Shown here piece by piece: positions 44,963 through 55,154 of a stretch of 64,000 bases of DNA (position 1 is its first letter; every line of letters begins with the position of its first letter). Source of the DNA: Escherichia coli DSM 30083 = JCM 1649 = ATCC 11775 (GTDB lineage: Bacteria > Pseudomonadota > Gammaproteobacteria > Enterobacterales > Enterobacteriaceae). The notes beneath the pieces were generated by a model, which worked only from the letters and a program-made list of their open reading frames with translations, was not told where the DNA came from and did not search any database. A program made the translations under genes and the position numbers. The stretch spans positions 4,340,001-4,404,000 of the forward strand of contig NZ_CP033092.2 of NCBI RefSeq assembly GCF_003697165.2. The letters run 5' to 3'.

Positions 44963-45235
44963 TCAACTGCGAATATCATCATACTCCCGTGTTTTATCAA
45001 ATTCGTGTTTCGCAAATGGGCATAGTGGGATAATTTTTCGTTTTTCCCGACGCATTTTTTCCACGACTTTCGCAACCAGCTGTTTACCAATCCCTTGCCC
45101 TTTCAGGCTTTCATCGACATCGGTATGTTCGATAATCGCTAAATTCTCTCCGGTCGGCACAAAGACAATTTCAGCGATTTGCTTGCCTTGTTCGTCATTA
45201 ATGTAAAATTTATTGTGGCCTTCGCGTATTTCCAT
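44963..45235 (-). CDS. yjdJ: YjdJ, GNAT-like acetyltransferase
   Basis: A 90-residue minimal GNAT-fold protein; the acetyl-CoA loop is visible as SLKGQGIGKQLVAKVVEKM, followed by IIPLCPFAKHEFDK. Substrate unknown. It begins 11 bp after yjdI and is probably co-transcribed with it. Confidence 0.93.
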   Translation of the reverse strand: MEIREGHNKFYINDEQGKQIAEIVFVPTGENLAIIEHTDVDESLKGQGIGKQLVAKVVEKMRREKRKIIPLCPFAKHEFDKTREYDDIRS

Positions 45236-45246
45236 TTTACCCTCGC

Positions 45247-45477
45247 TTATTTATGACGGTATTTCAGCGCGCCACTCGGGCACGTATCAATCACTTTAAC
45301 CACAGTGGCAACGTCGACTTCATCCGGCATGATCCACGGCTTTCGTTTGAGATTAAATAACTTGCCGTTGCCACGTACGCAATTGCCAGAATGCTGACAT
45401 ATCGCAGTGTTAAAATAGACATCGATATTTTCGCCGGTATAACAGCGATAACCCCCGTCCAGTAGCGCCCGATCCAT
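45247..45477 (-). CDS. yjdI: YjdI, Fer4_19-type (4Fe-4S mono-cluster) protein
   Basis: A 76-residue protein with the divergent ferredoxin pattern CQHSGNC...CPSGALKYR near the ends, suggesting one iron-sulfur cluster. Often found with YjdJ. Function unknown. Divergent from dcuS across 180 bp. Confidence 0.92.
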   Translation of the reverse strand: MDRALLDGGYRCYTGENIDVYFNTAICQHSGNCVRGNGKLFNLKRKPWIMPDEVDVATVVKVIDTCPSGALKYRHK

Positions 45478-45657
45478 GACCTTCCCTCTCTCATCAGTAT
45501 GATTATCGCTATAAGCATAGCCCCGGAATCTTCATACAGCACTGGCAGTTTCCGTTGCCAGAGTCTCTTCCCCTATATAGCCAATCATTCTTACTCCCTT
45601 TGAATTACCCGCCTCATCAGAGATAATGCTTAAGAAATTTGTCACACAAGGAAGCTG

Positions 45658-47289
45658 ATGAGACATTCATTGCCCTACCGTATGTTACGCAAACGTCCGA
45701 TGAAATTGAGTACCACTGTGATCTTAATGGTCAGCGCGGTACTGTTCTCGGTGCTATTGGTGGTGCATCTGATTTACTTCTCGCAAATCAGTGATATGAC
45801 GCGAGACGGGCTAGCTAACAAGGCACTGGCAGTAGCGCGTACCCTCGCCGACTCGCCGGAAATCCGTCAGGGCTTGCAGAAAAAACCGCAGGAGAGTGGA
45901 ATCCAGGCCATCGCGGAAGCCGTGCGCAAACGCAACGATCTGCTGTTTATTGTCGTTACCGATATGCAAAGCCTTCGCTACTCGCATCCTGAAGCCCAGC
46001 GTATTGGTCAGCCATTTAAAGGTGATGACATCCTTAAAGCGCTGAATGGCGAAGAAAATGTCGCTATCAATCGCGGTTTTCTGGCGCAGGCTTTACGCGT
46101 ATTTACCCCCATCTACGATGAAAATCATAAACAAATTGGCGTGGTGGCGATCGGCCTTGAGTTAAGCCGCGTGACCCAACAGATCAATGACAGTCGCTGG
46201 AGCATTATCTGGTCGGTACTATTTGGCATGCTGGTCGGACTGATCGGCACATGCATTCTGGTTAACGTACTGAAAAAAATCCTTTTCGGCCTGGAACCCT
46301 ACGAAATCTCCACACTGTTTGAGCAACGCCAGGCCATGTTGCAGTCCATCAAAGAAGGCGTCGTTGCCGTGGACGATCGCGGCGAGGTCACGCTGATCAA
46401 CGATGCCGCACAAGAATTGCTGAATTACCGTAAGTCGCAGGACGATGAGAAACTGTCGACGCTAAGCCACTCGTGGTCACAGGTGGTAGATGTCTCGGAA
46501 GTGTTACGCGACGGAACCCCACGCCGCGACGAAGAGATTACGATTAAGGACCGACTATTACTGATCAACACCGTTCCGGTGCGCAGTAATGGCGTTATCA
46601 TCGGTGCCATTTCAACCTTCAGGGACAAAACTGAAGTACGTAAACTGATGCAGCGACTCGACGGTCTGGTCAACTATGCTGACGCACTTCGTGAACGATC
46701 CCACGAATTTATGAATAAATTGCATGTGATTCTCGGATTATTGCATCTGAAGAGTTATAAGCAGTTGGAAGATTACATTCTCAAAACAGCCAATAACTAT
46801 CAGGAAGAGATTGGCTCTCTGCTGGGTAAGATCAAATCTCCGGTTATCGCTGGTTTTTTAATCAGCAAGATTAACCGCGCGACCGATTTAGGCCATACGC
46901 TGATTTTAAACAGTGAAAGCCAGCTGCCAGACAGCGGTAGTGAGGATCAGGTCGCGACGCTGATTACCACGTTGGGAAATCTGATAGAAAACGCGCTGGA
47001 GGCATTAGGACCGGAACCCGGTGGCGAAATTAGCGTAACATTGCACTACCGTCACGGCTGGCTGCACTGCGAAGTTAACGATGATGGACCGGGGATCGCA
47101 CCCGACAAAATCGATCACATTTTTGACAAAGGTGTCTCGACAAAAGGAAGCGAGCGAGGCGTCGGTTTAGCACTTGTCAAACAACAGGTAGAAAATCTCG
47201 GCGGCAGCATCGCCGTGGAATCGGAACCCGGGATTTTCACACAATTTTTTGTCCAGATACCCTGGGACGGGGAGAGGTCGAACAGATGA
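45658..47289 (+). CDS. dcuS: DcuS C4-dicarboxylate sensor kinase
   Basis: A 543-residue CitA-type histidine kinase. Two membrane helices (about 21-42 and 180-205) flank a periplasmic PAS domain that binds fumarate, succinate, malate and citrate. A cytoplasmic PAS domain and the kinase follow, with His349 in SHEFMNKLH and N, G1 and G2 boxes near the end. It phosphorylates DcuR. The ATGA overlap with dcuR shows coupling. Confidence 0.97.
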   Translation: MRHSLPYRMLRKRPMKLSTTVILMVSAVLFSVLLVVHLIYFSQISDMTRDGLANKALAVARTLADSPEIRQGLQKKPQESGIQAIAEAVRKRNDLLFIVVTDMQSLRYSHPEAQRIGQPFKGDDILKALNGEENVAINRGFLAQALRVFTPIYDENHKQIGVVAIGLELSRVTQQINDSRWSIIWSVLFGMLVGLIGTCILVNVLKKILFGLEPYEISTLFEQRQAMLQSIKEGVVAVDDRGEVTLINDAAQELLNYRKSQDDEKLSTLSHSWSQVVDVSEVLRDGTPRRDEEITIKDRLLLINTVPVRSNGVIIGAISTFRDKTEVRKLMQRLDGLVNYADALRERSHEFMNKLHVILGLLHLKSYKQLEDYILKTANNYQEEIGSLLGKIKSPVIAGFLISKINRATDLGHTLILNSESQLPDSGSEDQVATLITTLGNLIENALEALGPEPGGEISVTLHYRHGWLHCEVNDDGPGIAPDKIDHIFDKGVSTKGSERGVGLALVKQQVENLGGSIAVESEPGIFTQFFVQIPWDGERSNR

Positions 47290-48005
47290 TCAATGTATTA
47301 ATTATCGATGACGACGCAATGGTCGCGGAGCTGAATCGCCGATACGTGGCACAAATCCCGGGCTTTCAATGCTGTGGAACGGCTTCGACGCTGGAGAAAG
47401 CCAAAGAGATTATCTTCAATAGCGATACGCCTATCGACCTGATATTGCTAGATATCTATATGCAAAAAGAGAACGGGCTCGATTTACTGCCTGTCCTGCA
47501 TAACGCGCGTTGCAAAAGTGATGTGATTGTCATCTCCTCCGCTGCCGATGCAGTAACCATTAAAGATTCGCTGCATTACGGTGTTGTGGATTACCTGATC
47601 AAACCCTTCCAGGCTTCCCGCTTTGAAGAGGCGCTCACCGGCTGGCGGCAAAAGAAAATGGCGCTGGAAAAACATCAGTATTATGACCAGGCCGAGCTTG
47701 ATCAGCTAATCCACGGCAGCAGCTCCAACGAGCAGGATCCTCGTCGCTTGCCAAAAGGCTTAACGCCGCAGACGTTACGCACGCTGTGCCAGTGGATTGA
47801 CGCGCATCAGGACTATGAGTTTTCAACCGACGAGCTGGCTAACGAGGTTAACATCTCGCGTGTTTCCTGCCGTAAATACCTTATCTGGCTGGTCAACTGC
47901 CACATATTGTTCACCAGTATCCATTATGGCGTCACGGGGCGTCCGGTTTACCGTTACCGTATTCAGGCAGAACACTACTCACTACTGAAACAATATTGCC
48001 AATAA
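47286..48005 (+). CDS. dcuR: DcuR response regulator
   Basis: A 239-residue CitB-type regulator: receiver domain (VLIIDDDAMV; phospho-Asp in LILLDIYMQKENG) and a C-terminal helix-turn-helix (about 180-200). It activates dcuB-fumB, dctA and frdABCD in response to DcuS. Confidence 0.97.
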   Translation: MINVLIIDDDAMVAELNRRYVAQIPGFQCCGTASTLEKAKEIIFNSDTPIDLILLDIYMQKENGLDLLPVLHNARCKSDVIVISSAADAVTIKDSLHYGVVDYLIKPFQASRFEEALTGWRQKKMALEKHQYYDQAELDQLIHGSSSNEQDPRRLPKGLTPQTLRTLCQWIDAHQDYEFSTDELANEVNISRVSCRKYLIWLVNCHILFTSIHYGVTGRPVYRYRIQAEHYSLLKQYCQ

Positions 48006-48575
48006 CGGATCGCTGGTTATCTGTAAGTAATAATTATTACCGTAATGCAAAATCCCCCTGGCACAAGTTACATCGTTCATCAGTAAAACTTGTGCCAGAT
48101 CAAATATAATTATCCCTCCATCATCGCTAAAAATTAATATCTCTTCAGATGAACGGTGTTTTTAATTTCAAAACGCTAACAAAAGTTAATTAACTATTAT
48201 GTCACCCACATTATGTGTATTTTTACCCACAAATGGGTAGATCAGATTAATCTATAAACCTAATGATACCTGCCCTGAGAACAAAAAACAGACCGATAAA
48301 TATCAATAAGATAACAGCAAACAAAACATTAACATCTGCGCTGTACAAACTATAAACCCATCGCCAGAGAGTCTTTCTCTCTGAAAAAGCCGCTTATCAC
48401 AGTGCATAAATTTGCCGCTGCTTTAATCAGCCAATATTCACTGTGAGGTATTTGCTCAAGCCGGTAACGACCAAACGGATATTTAGTCAGGCTCTGAAAA
48501 CAGTTCATACAAAACAGAACGTGACTGTGATCTATTCAGCAAAAATTTAAATAGGATTATCGCGAGGGTTCACAC
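48006..48575 (+). promoter_or_regulatory. dcuR-dcuB intergenic region with long inverted repeat
   Basis: The 570 bases contain no gene. CTGGCACAAGTT (48058-48069) and AACTTGTGCCAG (48087-48098) form a perfect 12-bp inverted repeat, probably the dcuR end. Its right arm overlaps TTGTG-N4-ATCAA (48090-48103), which is one base from the FNR consensus. The rest is AT-rich and should carry the anaerobic, C4-dicarboxylate-induced and nitrate-repressed dcuB promoter. A second hairpin AGAGAG/CTCTCT lies near 48367-48382. Confidence 0.5.
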
Positions 48576-49916
48576 ATGTTATTTACTATCCAACTTATCA
48601 TAATACTGATATGTCTGTTTTATGGTGCCAGAAAGGGGGGTATCGCGCTGGGTTTATTAGGCGGTATCGGTCTGGTCATTCTGGTCTTCGTCTTCCACCT
48701 TCAGCCAGGTAAACCACCGGTTGATGTCATGCTGGTTATCATTGCGGTGGTGGCGGCATCGGCGACCTTGCAAGCTTCGGGCGGTCTTGATGTCATGCTG
48801 CAAATTGCCGAGAAGCTGCTGCGTCGCAACCCGAAATATGTCTCAATTGTCGCGCCGTTTGTGACCTGTACGCTGACCATTCTTTGCGGTACGGGTCATG
48901 TGGTTTACACCATTCTGCCGATCATCTACGACGTTGCTATTAAGAACAACATCCGTCCGGAACGTCCGATGGCGGCAAGTTCTATCGGTGCACAGATGGG
49001 GATTATCGCCAGTCCGGTGTCGGTTGCGGTCGTATCTTTGGTTGCGATGCTGGGTAATGTCACCTTTGATGGTCGCCATCTTGAGTTCCTCGACCTGCTG
49101 GCAATCACCATTCCATCGACGTTAATCGGTATCCTGGCGATCGGTATCTTCAGCTGGTTCCGCGGTAAAGATCTGGATAAAGACGAAGAGTTCCAAAAAT
49201 TCATCTCCGTACCGGAAAACCGTGAGTATGTTTACGGTGATACCGCGACGCTGCTGGATAAAAAACTGCCGAAAAGCAACTGGCTGGCAATGTGGATCTT
49301 CCTCGGGGCAATCGCTGTAGTCGCCCTTCTTGGTGCTGATTCGGACCTGCGTCCATCCTTCGGCGGCAAACCGCTGTCGATGGTACTGGTTATTCAGATG
49401 TTTATGCTGCTGACCGGGGCGCTGATTATTATCCTGACCAAAACCAATCCCGCGTCTATCTCAAAAAACGAAGTCTTCCGTTCCGGTATGATCGCCATCG
49501 TGGCGGTGTACGGTATCGCATGGATGGCTGAAACCATGTTCGGTGCGCATATGTCTGAAATTCAGGGCGTACTGGGTGAAATGGTGAAAGAGTATCCGTG
49601 GGCCTATGCCATTGTTCTGCTGCTGGTTTCCAAGTTTGTAAACTCTCAGGCTGCGGCGCTGGCGGCGATTGTTCCGGTCGCGCTGGCGATCGGCGTTGAT
49701 CCGGCATACATCGTGGCTTCAGCACCGGCTTGCTACGGTTATTACATCCTGCCGACTTATCCGAGCGATCTGGCAGCGATTCAGTTTGACCGTTCCGGCA
49801 CCACCCACATCGGTCGCTTCGTCATCAACCACAGCTTTATTCTGCCGGGGTTGATTGGTGTGAGCGTATCGTGCGTCTTCGGCTGGATCTTCGCCGCGAT
49901 GTACGGGTTCTTATAA
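48576..49916 (+). CDS. dcuB: DcuB anaerobic C4-dicarboxylate antiporter
   Basis: A 446-residue Dcu-family carrier that exchanges fumarate for succinate during fumarate respiration. It also controls DcuS function. About 12 membrane segments; [21 protein letters not shown] and the [17 protein letters not shown] region are family-typical. It precedes fumB by 77 bp with a hairpin in between. Confidence 0.97.
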
Positions 49917-49925
49917 ATGCACTTT

Positions 49926-49953
49926 GCGTGCCGCCCGTGACTACGCGGCACGC
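49926..49953 (+). terminator. Hairpin between dcuB and fumB
   Basis: GCGTGCCGC (49926-49934) pairs with GCGGCACGC (49945-49953), then CATTTTC. It is likely a partial terminator or mRNA stabiliser between the two co-transcribed genes. Confidence 0.65.
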
Positions 49954-49993
49954 CATTTTCGAATAACAAATACAGAGTTACAGGCTGGAAGCT

Positions 49994-51640
49994 ATGTCAA
50001 ACAAACCCTTTATCTACCAGGCACCTTTCCCGATGGGGAAAGACAATACCGAATACTATCTACTCACTTCTGATTACGTTAGCGTTGCCGACTTCGACGG
50101 CGAAACCATCCTGAAAGTGGAACCAGAAGCCCTGACCCTGCTGGCGCAGCAAGCCTTTCACGACGCTTCTTTCATGCTCCGCCCGGCACACCAGAAACAG
50201 GTTGCGGCTATTCTTCACGATCCAGAAGCCAGCGAAAACGACAAGTACGTGGCGCTGCAATTCTTAAGAAACTCCGAAATCGCCGCTAAAGGCGTGCTGC
50301 CGACCTGCCAGGATACCGGCACCGCGATCATCGTCGGTAAAAAAGGTCAGCGCGTGTGGACCGGTGGCGGTGATGAAGAAGCGCTGTCGAAAGGCGTCTA
50401 TAACACCTATATCGAAGATAACCTGCGCTATTCACAGAACGCGCCGCTGGACATGTATAAAGAGGTCAACACCGGCACGAACCTGCCTGCGCAAATCGAC
50501 CTGTACGCGGTAGATGGCGATGAGTACAAATTCCTCTGTGTCGCTAAAGGCGGCGGCTCTGCCAACAAAACGTATCTCTACCAGGAAACCAAAGCCCTGC
50601 TGACGCCCGGCAAACTGAAAAACTTCCTCGTCGAGAAAATGCGTACCCTCGGTACTGCAGCCTGCCCGCCGTACCATATCGCGTTTGTGATTGGCGGTAC
50701 GTCTGCGGAAACCAACCTGAAAACCGTCAAGTTAGCAAGCGCTCACTATTACGATGAACTGCCGACGGAAGGGAACGAACATGGTCAGGCGTTCCGCGAT
50801 ATCCAGCTGGAACAGGAACTGCTGGAAGAGGCCCAGAAACTCGGTCTTGGCGCGCAGTTTGGCGGTAAATACTTCGCGCACGACATCCGCGTTATCCGTC
50901 TGCCACGTCACGGCGCATCCTGCCCGGTAGGCATGGGAGTCTCCTGCTCCGCTGACCGTAACATTAAAGCGAAAATCAACCGCGAAGGTATCTGGATCGA
51001 AAAACTGGAACACAATCCAGGCCAGTACATTCCAGAAGAACTGCGTCAGGCAGGTGAAGGCGAAGCAGTGAAAGTCGACCTTAACCGCCCGATGAAAGAG
51101 ATCCTTGCCCAGCTTTCGCAATACCCGGTATCCACCCGCTTGTCGCTCACCGGCACCATTATCGTGGGTCGCGATATTGCACACGCCAAGCTGAAAGAGC
51201 TGATTGACGCCGGTAAAGAACTGCCGCAGTACATCAAAGATCACCCGATCTACTACGCGGGTCCGGCGAAAACGCCTGCCGGTTATCCATCAGGTTCACT
51301 TGGCCCAACCACCGCAGGTCGTATGGACTCCTACGTGGATCTGCTGCAATCCCACGGCGGCAGCATGATCATGCTGGCGAAAGGTAACCGCAGCCAGCAG
51401 GTTACCGACGCGTGCCATAAACACGGCGGCTTCTACCTCGGTAGCATCGGCGGTCCGGCGGCGGTACTGGCGCAGCAGAGCATCAAGCATCTGGAATGCG
51501 TCGCTTATCCGGAGCTGGGTATGGAAGCTATCTGGAAAATCGAAGTAGAAGATTTCCCGGCGTTTATCCTGGTCGATGACAAAGGTAACGACTTCTTCCA
51601 GCAGATCGTCAACAAACAGTGCGCGAACTGCACTAAGTAA
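49994..51640 (+). CDS. fumB: FumB anaerobic class I fumarase
   Basis: A 548-residue 4Fe-4S fumarase that converts malate to fumarate for anaerobic respiration. The iron-sulfur Cys in LPTCQDTGTAI (near residue 105), a second in PVGMGVSCSADRN and the terminal KQCANCTK are visible. It makes fumarate for exchange through DcuB. Confidence 0.96.
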   Translation: MSNKPFIYQAPFPMGKDNTEYYLLTSDYVSVADFDGETILKVEPEALTLLAQQAFHDASFMLRPAHQKQVAAILHDPEASENDKYVALQFLRNSEIAAKGVLPTCQDTGTAIIVGKKGQRVWTGGGDEEALSKGVYNTYIEDNLRYSQNAPLDMYKEVNTGTNLPAQIDLYAVDGDEYKFLCVAKGGGSANKTYLYQETKALLTPGKLKNFLVEKMRTLGTAACPPYHIAFVIGGTSAETNLKTVKLASAHYYDELPTEGNEHGQAFRDIQLEQELLEEAQKLGLGAQFGGKYFAHDIRVIRLPRHGASCPVGMGVSCSADRNIKAKINREGIWIEKLEHNPGQYIPEELRQAGEGEAVKVDLNRPMKEILAQLSQYPVSTRLSLTGTIIVGRDIAHAKLKELIDAGKELPQYIKDHPIYYAGPAKTPAGYPSGSLGPTTAGRMDSYVDLLQSHGGSMIMLAKGNRSQQVTDACHKHGGFYLGSIGGPAAVLAQQSIKHLECVAYPELGMEAIWKIEVEDFPAFILVDDKGNDFFQQIVNKQCANCTK

Positions 51641-51656
51641 CCTCTTCGGCCCAGCG

Positions 51657-51676
51657 CCTGGCAGCATGCTGCCAGG
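51657..51676. terminator. Palindrome after fumB
   Basis: CCTGGCAGCA (51657-51666) and TGCTGCCAGG (51667-51676) form a perfect self-complementary 20-mer. No T tract directly follows, so termination would be weak or Rho-assisted. Confidence 0.55.
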
Positions 51677-51762
51677 TGATCCCCCTGGGCCACCTCTTTT
51701 GCGATTGTAATTTCACGCTTACTGGTCAATAGTCAGTATTTTCCCTGACTTGCGAACTCACC

Positions 51763-52413
51763 ATGACCCGCACACTCAAGCCGTTAATTCTTAACACCGG
51801 CGCACTGGCGCTAACGTTAATCCTGATTTATACCGGCATTTCGGCCCATGACAAACTCACCTGGCTGATGGAAGTGACACCGGTGATTATTGTCGTGCCG
51901 CTACTGCTTGCCACCGCTAAACGTTACCCGTTAACGCCGCTGCTCTATACGCTCATTTTCTTTCACGCCATCATCCTGATGGTCGGCGGGCAATACACCT
52001 ACGCGAAAGTCCCCGTTGGTTTTGAGGTGCAGGAATGGCTGGGGTTGAGCCGTAATCCGTATGATAAACTGGGGCATTTTTTCCAGGGGCTGGTGCCTGC
52101 ACTGGTGGCACGAGAGATCCTCGTGCGCGGGATGTACGTTCGCGGGCGTAAAATGGTGGCGTTTCTGGTCTGTTGTGTCGCGCTGGCGATAAGCGCGATG
52201 TATGAGTTAATCGAGTGGTGGGCAGCGCTGGCAATGGGCCAGGGCGCAGATGATTTTCTCGGTACTCAAGGCGACCCGTGGGATACGCAATCCGATATGT
52301 TCTGCGCACTACTGGGCGCATTAACGACGGTGATATTCCTCGCCCGCTTTCATTGCCGCCAGCTACGGCGCTTTGGCTTAATCACCAGAGCGCCGGAAGC
52401 GATTACCCCTTAA
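51763..52413 (+). CDS. yjdF: YjdF, DUF2238 inner-membrane protein with altered C-terminus
   Basis: A 216-residue membrane protein with about six predicted helices and the DUF2238 signature YDKLGHFFQGLVPALVARE...SAMYELIEWWAA. Function unknown. By memory of the K-12 protein (about 209 residues, ending shortly after RRFGLIT), the last residues RAPEAITP here come from a different sequence. The stop overlaps melA's stop on the other strand by 4 bases. This places the deletion junction that removed melB at the end of yjdF. Confidence 0.9.
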   Translation: MTRTLKPLILNTGALALTLILIYTGISAHDKLTWLMEVTPVIIVVPLLLATAKRYPLTPLLYTLIFFHAIILMVGGQYTYAKVPVGFEVQEWLGLSRNPYDKLGHFFQGLVPALVAREILVRGMYVRGRKMVAFLVCCVALAISAMYELIEWWAALAMGQGADDFLGTQGDPWDTQSDMFCALLGALTTVIFLARFHCRQLRRFGLITRAPEAITP

Positions 52414-53765
52414 CGGTGCAACCAGCCTGGCAGCCAGTCGCCGTGGGCGGCAATCAGGTCGTCAACAAGAGCATATATTTCGTCAATGCCCAGCACGGCG
52501 GCAGTATGCGGGTCCATCATCGCGGCGTGGTAAACACGGTCGCGATTTTCCGTAAGAATAGCTTCTGTCAGCAGCGTCTGTACGTTGATGTTGGTTTGCA
52601 TCAGGGCGGCCAGATGCGAAGGTAGCGTACCGGCTTTGGTCGGCTGAATGCCATTAGCATCAACCAGACAGGCCACTTCCACGCAACATCCTTGTGGCAG
52701 GTTATCAATCAAGCCATCGTTACGGACATTGCCATAAATCACACTCGGCTCGCCAGTCCAGATAGCGTTCATGATTGTGCTGGCATATTCCCGTGACGGT
52801 TTAATATCAATCCGGGAGGCGTTTTTATACTCCTCCAGCTCTTTATGCCAGTTCGCCAGCTGCTCGACGCAGCGTTTCGGGTACTCATCCAGCGGTACTT
52901 TATAACGCTCAATCAAATCCTCACGACCTGGCTTAATAAACCACGGTGTGTACTCAGCAAAATGTTCTGACGATTCTGTGACGAAGTAGCCCAGCTTTTT
53001 GAACATTTCGTAACGCACAATATTCTGGCAGCGAGTATTACCATGAATATTTGGCTTCGGTGCCTGCCCTGCTTCATAAGCCGCCAGCAGTTCCGGGTAG
53101 AGATTCACGTAACTGCCGTCGGCGGTTTTGCGCTCCAGTTCCAGGTAAAACGCCATATGGTTGATACCTGCGCAACGGTAACGCAGCGTAGCCGGGTCGA
53201 TATTGAGGTCACGCGCCAGCTCTTCCGCCGTTCCCTGCACCGAATGGCACAGCCCTACCTGCTTGATATGCGGATAGCGGGCATACATCGCCCAGGTATT
53301 CATCGCCATTGGATTAACGTAGTTGAGCATGGTGGCATCGGGGCAGACTTCCGTCATGTCCTCGCAAATCTGCCACAGGTGCGGAATGGTACGTAGCGCA
53401 CGCATAATGCCGCCCGGCCCCAGCGTATCGGCAATGGTTTGTTCCAGACCATGCCGCTTACAGACCTCGAAATCAGTCACCGTGCAAGGTTCATAACCGC
53501 CAATCTGAAATGCCACCACCACAAAATCAGCATCCTGTAAGGCTTCTTTCTGTTGGGTGTGGCAGGTGATTTTGCCGCTGGCCCCTGCTGAATCCATCAG
53601 CTTACGCACCACAATGTGCGACTCTTCCAGGCGGGTGGGATCGATATCCATCAGGGCAATATGCGCCGTTTTCAGCGCCTCTCGATGGAACACATCACCA
53701 AGAATATTTTTAACGAAAATCGTCGAACCAGCGCCGATAAATGTAATTTTGGGTGCAGACATCAT
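52410..53765 (-). CDS. melA: MelA alpha-galactosidase
   Basis: A 451-residue family 4 glycosidase that needs NAD+ and Mn2+ to hydrolyse melibiose to galactose and glucose. The Rossmann start KITFIGAGSTIFVKNILGD, the metal-site Cys/His segment VGLCHSVQG and the AGINHMAFYL motif are present. The protein is complete. In other E. coli, melB follows directly downstream; here yjdF is met instead, so the melibiose carrier is missing from the operon. Confidence 0.97.
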   Translation of the reverse strand: MMSAPKITFIGAGSTIFVKNILGDVFHREALKTAHIALMDIDPTRLEESHIVVRKLMDSAGASGKITCHTQQKEALQDADFVVVAFQIGGYEPCTVTDFEVCKRHGLEQTIADTLGPGGIMRALRTIPHLWQICEDMTEVCPDATMLNYVNPMAMNTWAMYARYPHIKQVGLCHSVQGTAEELARDLNIDPATLRYRCAGINHMAFYLELERKTADGSYVNLYPELLAAYEAGQAPKPNIHGNTRCQNIVRYEMFKKLGYFVTESSEHFAEYTPWFIKPGREDLIERYKVPLDEYPKRCVEQLANWHKELEEYKNASRIDIKPSREYASTIMNAIWTGEPSVIYGNVRNDGLIDNLPQGCCVEVACLVDANGIQPTKAGTLPSHLAALMQTNINVQTLLTEAILTENRDRVYHAAMMDPHTAAVLGIDEIYALVDDLIAAHGDWLPGWLHR

Positions 53766-54047
53766 GCAGATCTCCTGGCTTGCTTGAATAACTTCATCAT
53801 GGCAGGCGATATCGCAGAAAACCTCCGGTTTCCCGGTTGAGCATTCCCGAAAACTCAGATCCTAAGTGGCACATCAATAGATCTGAGTTTATGGGAATAA
53901 ATTACCTGAAAAGCTGAATAATCGACCCAAATCTTCTCATCCGCTCTCCTCGCACCTCCAGGGAGAGGAATAAAACCGTGCGCCTGTTCGCAGTCATCCT
54001 CCCTCACTCCTGCCATAATTCTGATATTCCAGGAAAGAGAGTCATCC
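53766..54047. promoter_or_regulatory. Divergent melR/melA promoter region
   Basis: The 282-bp gap between the divergent melA and melR genes must carry the MelR- and CRP-controlled promoters known from E. coli. I did not locate the individual sites with certainty. No gene is seen. Confidence 0.6.
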
Positions 54048-54956
54048 ATGAATACAGATACGTTTATGTGCAGCAGCGACGAAAAGCAGACCCGTAGCCC
54101 ACTGTCGCTGTATTCAGAATACCAGCGGATGGAAATTGAGTTTCGCGCACCGCATATCATGCCCACCAGCCACTGGCATGGTCAGGTCGAAGTGAATGTG
54201 CCTTTCGATGGCGATGTGGAATACCTGATCAACAATGAAAAAGTGAATATCAATCAGGGTCATATCACGCTGTTCTGGGCCTGTACACCGCACCAACTAA
54301 CAGATACCGGAACCTGTCAGAGCATGGCGATTTTTAATCTGCCGATGCATCTGTTTCTCTCCTGGCCGCTGGATAAAGACCTGATTAACCACGTCACTCA
54401 CGGCATGGTGATCAAATCACTGGCGACACAGCAACTTAGCCCGTTTGAAGTGCGCCGCTGGCAGCAGGAATTAAACAGTCAGAACGAGCAAATTCGCCAG
54501 CTCGCCATTGATGAAATTGGCCTGATGCTCAAGCGATTTAGCCTCTCTGGCTGGGAACCGATTCTGGTCAATAAAACCTCGCGCACACACAAAAACAGCG
54601 TCTCGCGCCATGCGCAATTTTATGTCAGCCAGATGCTGGGCTTTATTGCCGAAAACTATGATCAGGCGCTGACCATCAACGATGTGGCTGAGCACGTCAA
54701 ACTTAACGCCAACTATGCAATGGGGATATTCCAGCGGGTCATGCAATTGACGATGAAACAGTACATTACCGCGATGCGCATCAACCACGTTCGCGCGTTA
54801 CTGAGCGATACCGATAAAAGTATTCTCGATATTGCCCTGACGGCAGGCTTTCGTTCGAGTAGCCGTTTTTACAGCACGTTCGGCAAATATGTCGGCATGT
54901 CGCCGCAACAATACCGCAAACTTAGCCAACAGCGCCGCCAGACGTTTCCCGGCTAA
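54048..54956 (+). CDS. melR: MelR melibiose-operon activator
   Basis: A 302-residue AraC-family protein. The N-terminal half is a cupin-like melibiose-binding domain (HWHGQVEVNVPFDGDVEYL). The C-terminal 100 residues carry two helix-turn-helix motifs (LTINDVAEHVKLNANYAMGIFQ and SILDIALTAGFRSSSRFYSTF). It is intact, although its main target has lost melB. Confidence 0.96.
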   Translation: MNTDTFMCSSDEKQTRSPLSLYSEYQRMEIEFRAPHIMPTSHWHGQVEVNVPFDGDVEYLINNEKVNINQGHITLFWACTPHQLTDTGTCQSMAIFNLPMHLFLSWPLDKDLINHVTHGMVIKSLATQQLSPFEVRRWQQELNSQNEQIRQLAIDEIGLMLKRFSLSGWEPILVNKTSRTHKNSVSRHAQFYVSQMLGFIAENYDQALTINDVAEHVKLNANYAMGIFQRVMQLTMKQYITAMRINHVRALLSDTDKSILDIALTAGFRSSSRFYSTFGKYVGMSPQQYRKLSQQRRQTFPG

Positions 54957-55154
54957 AGACGATATCAGTATCAGCCAAAAAAATAGTTTAGCCGTCGATA
55001 ATAAGCAGTGAAAATAATTTAAAATAATCACATAACGTGTTGTTTATAAAAATAAATATTTCAAAAATGTTTGTTTTTCACGCGCTTTACAGCCCGAAAA
55101 GGCCGGAAGATACTTGCCCGCAACGAAGATTCCTTCATAACCGGGTAAGCAATG

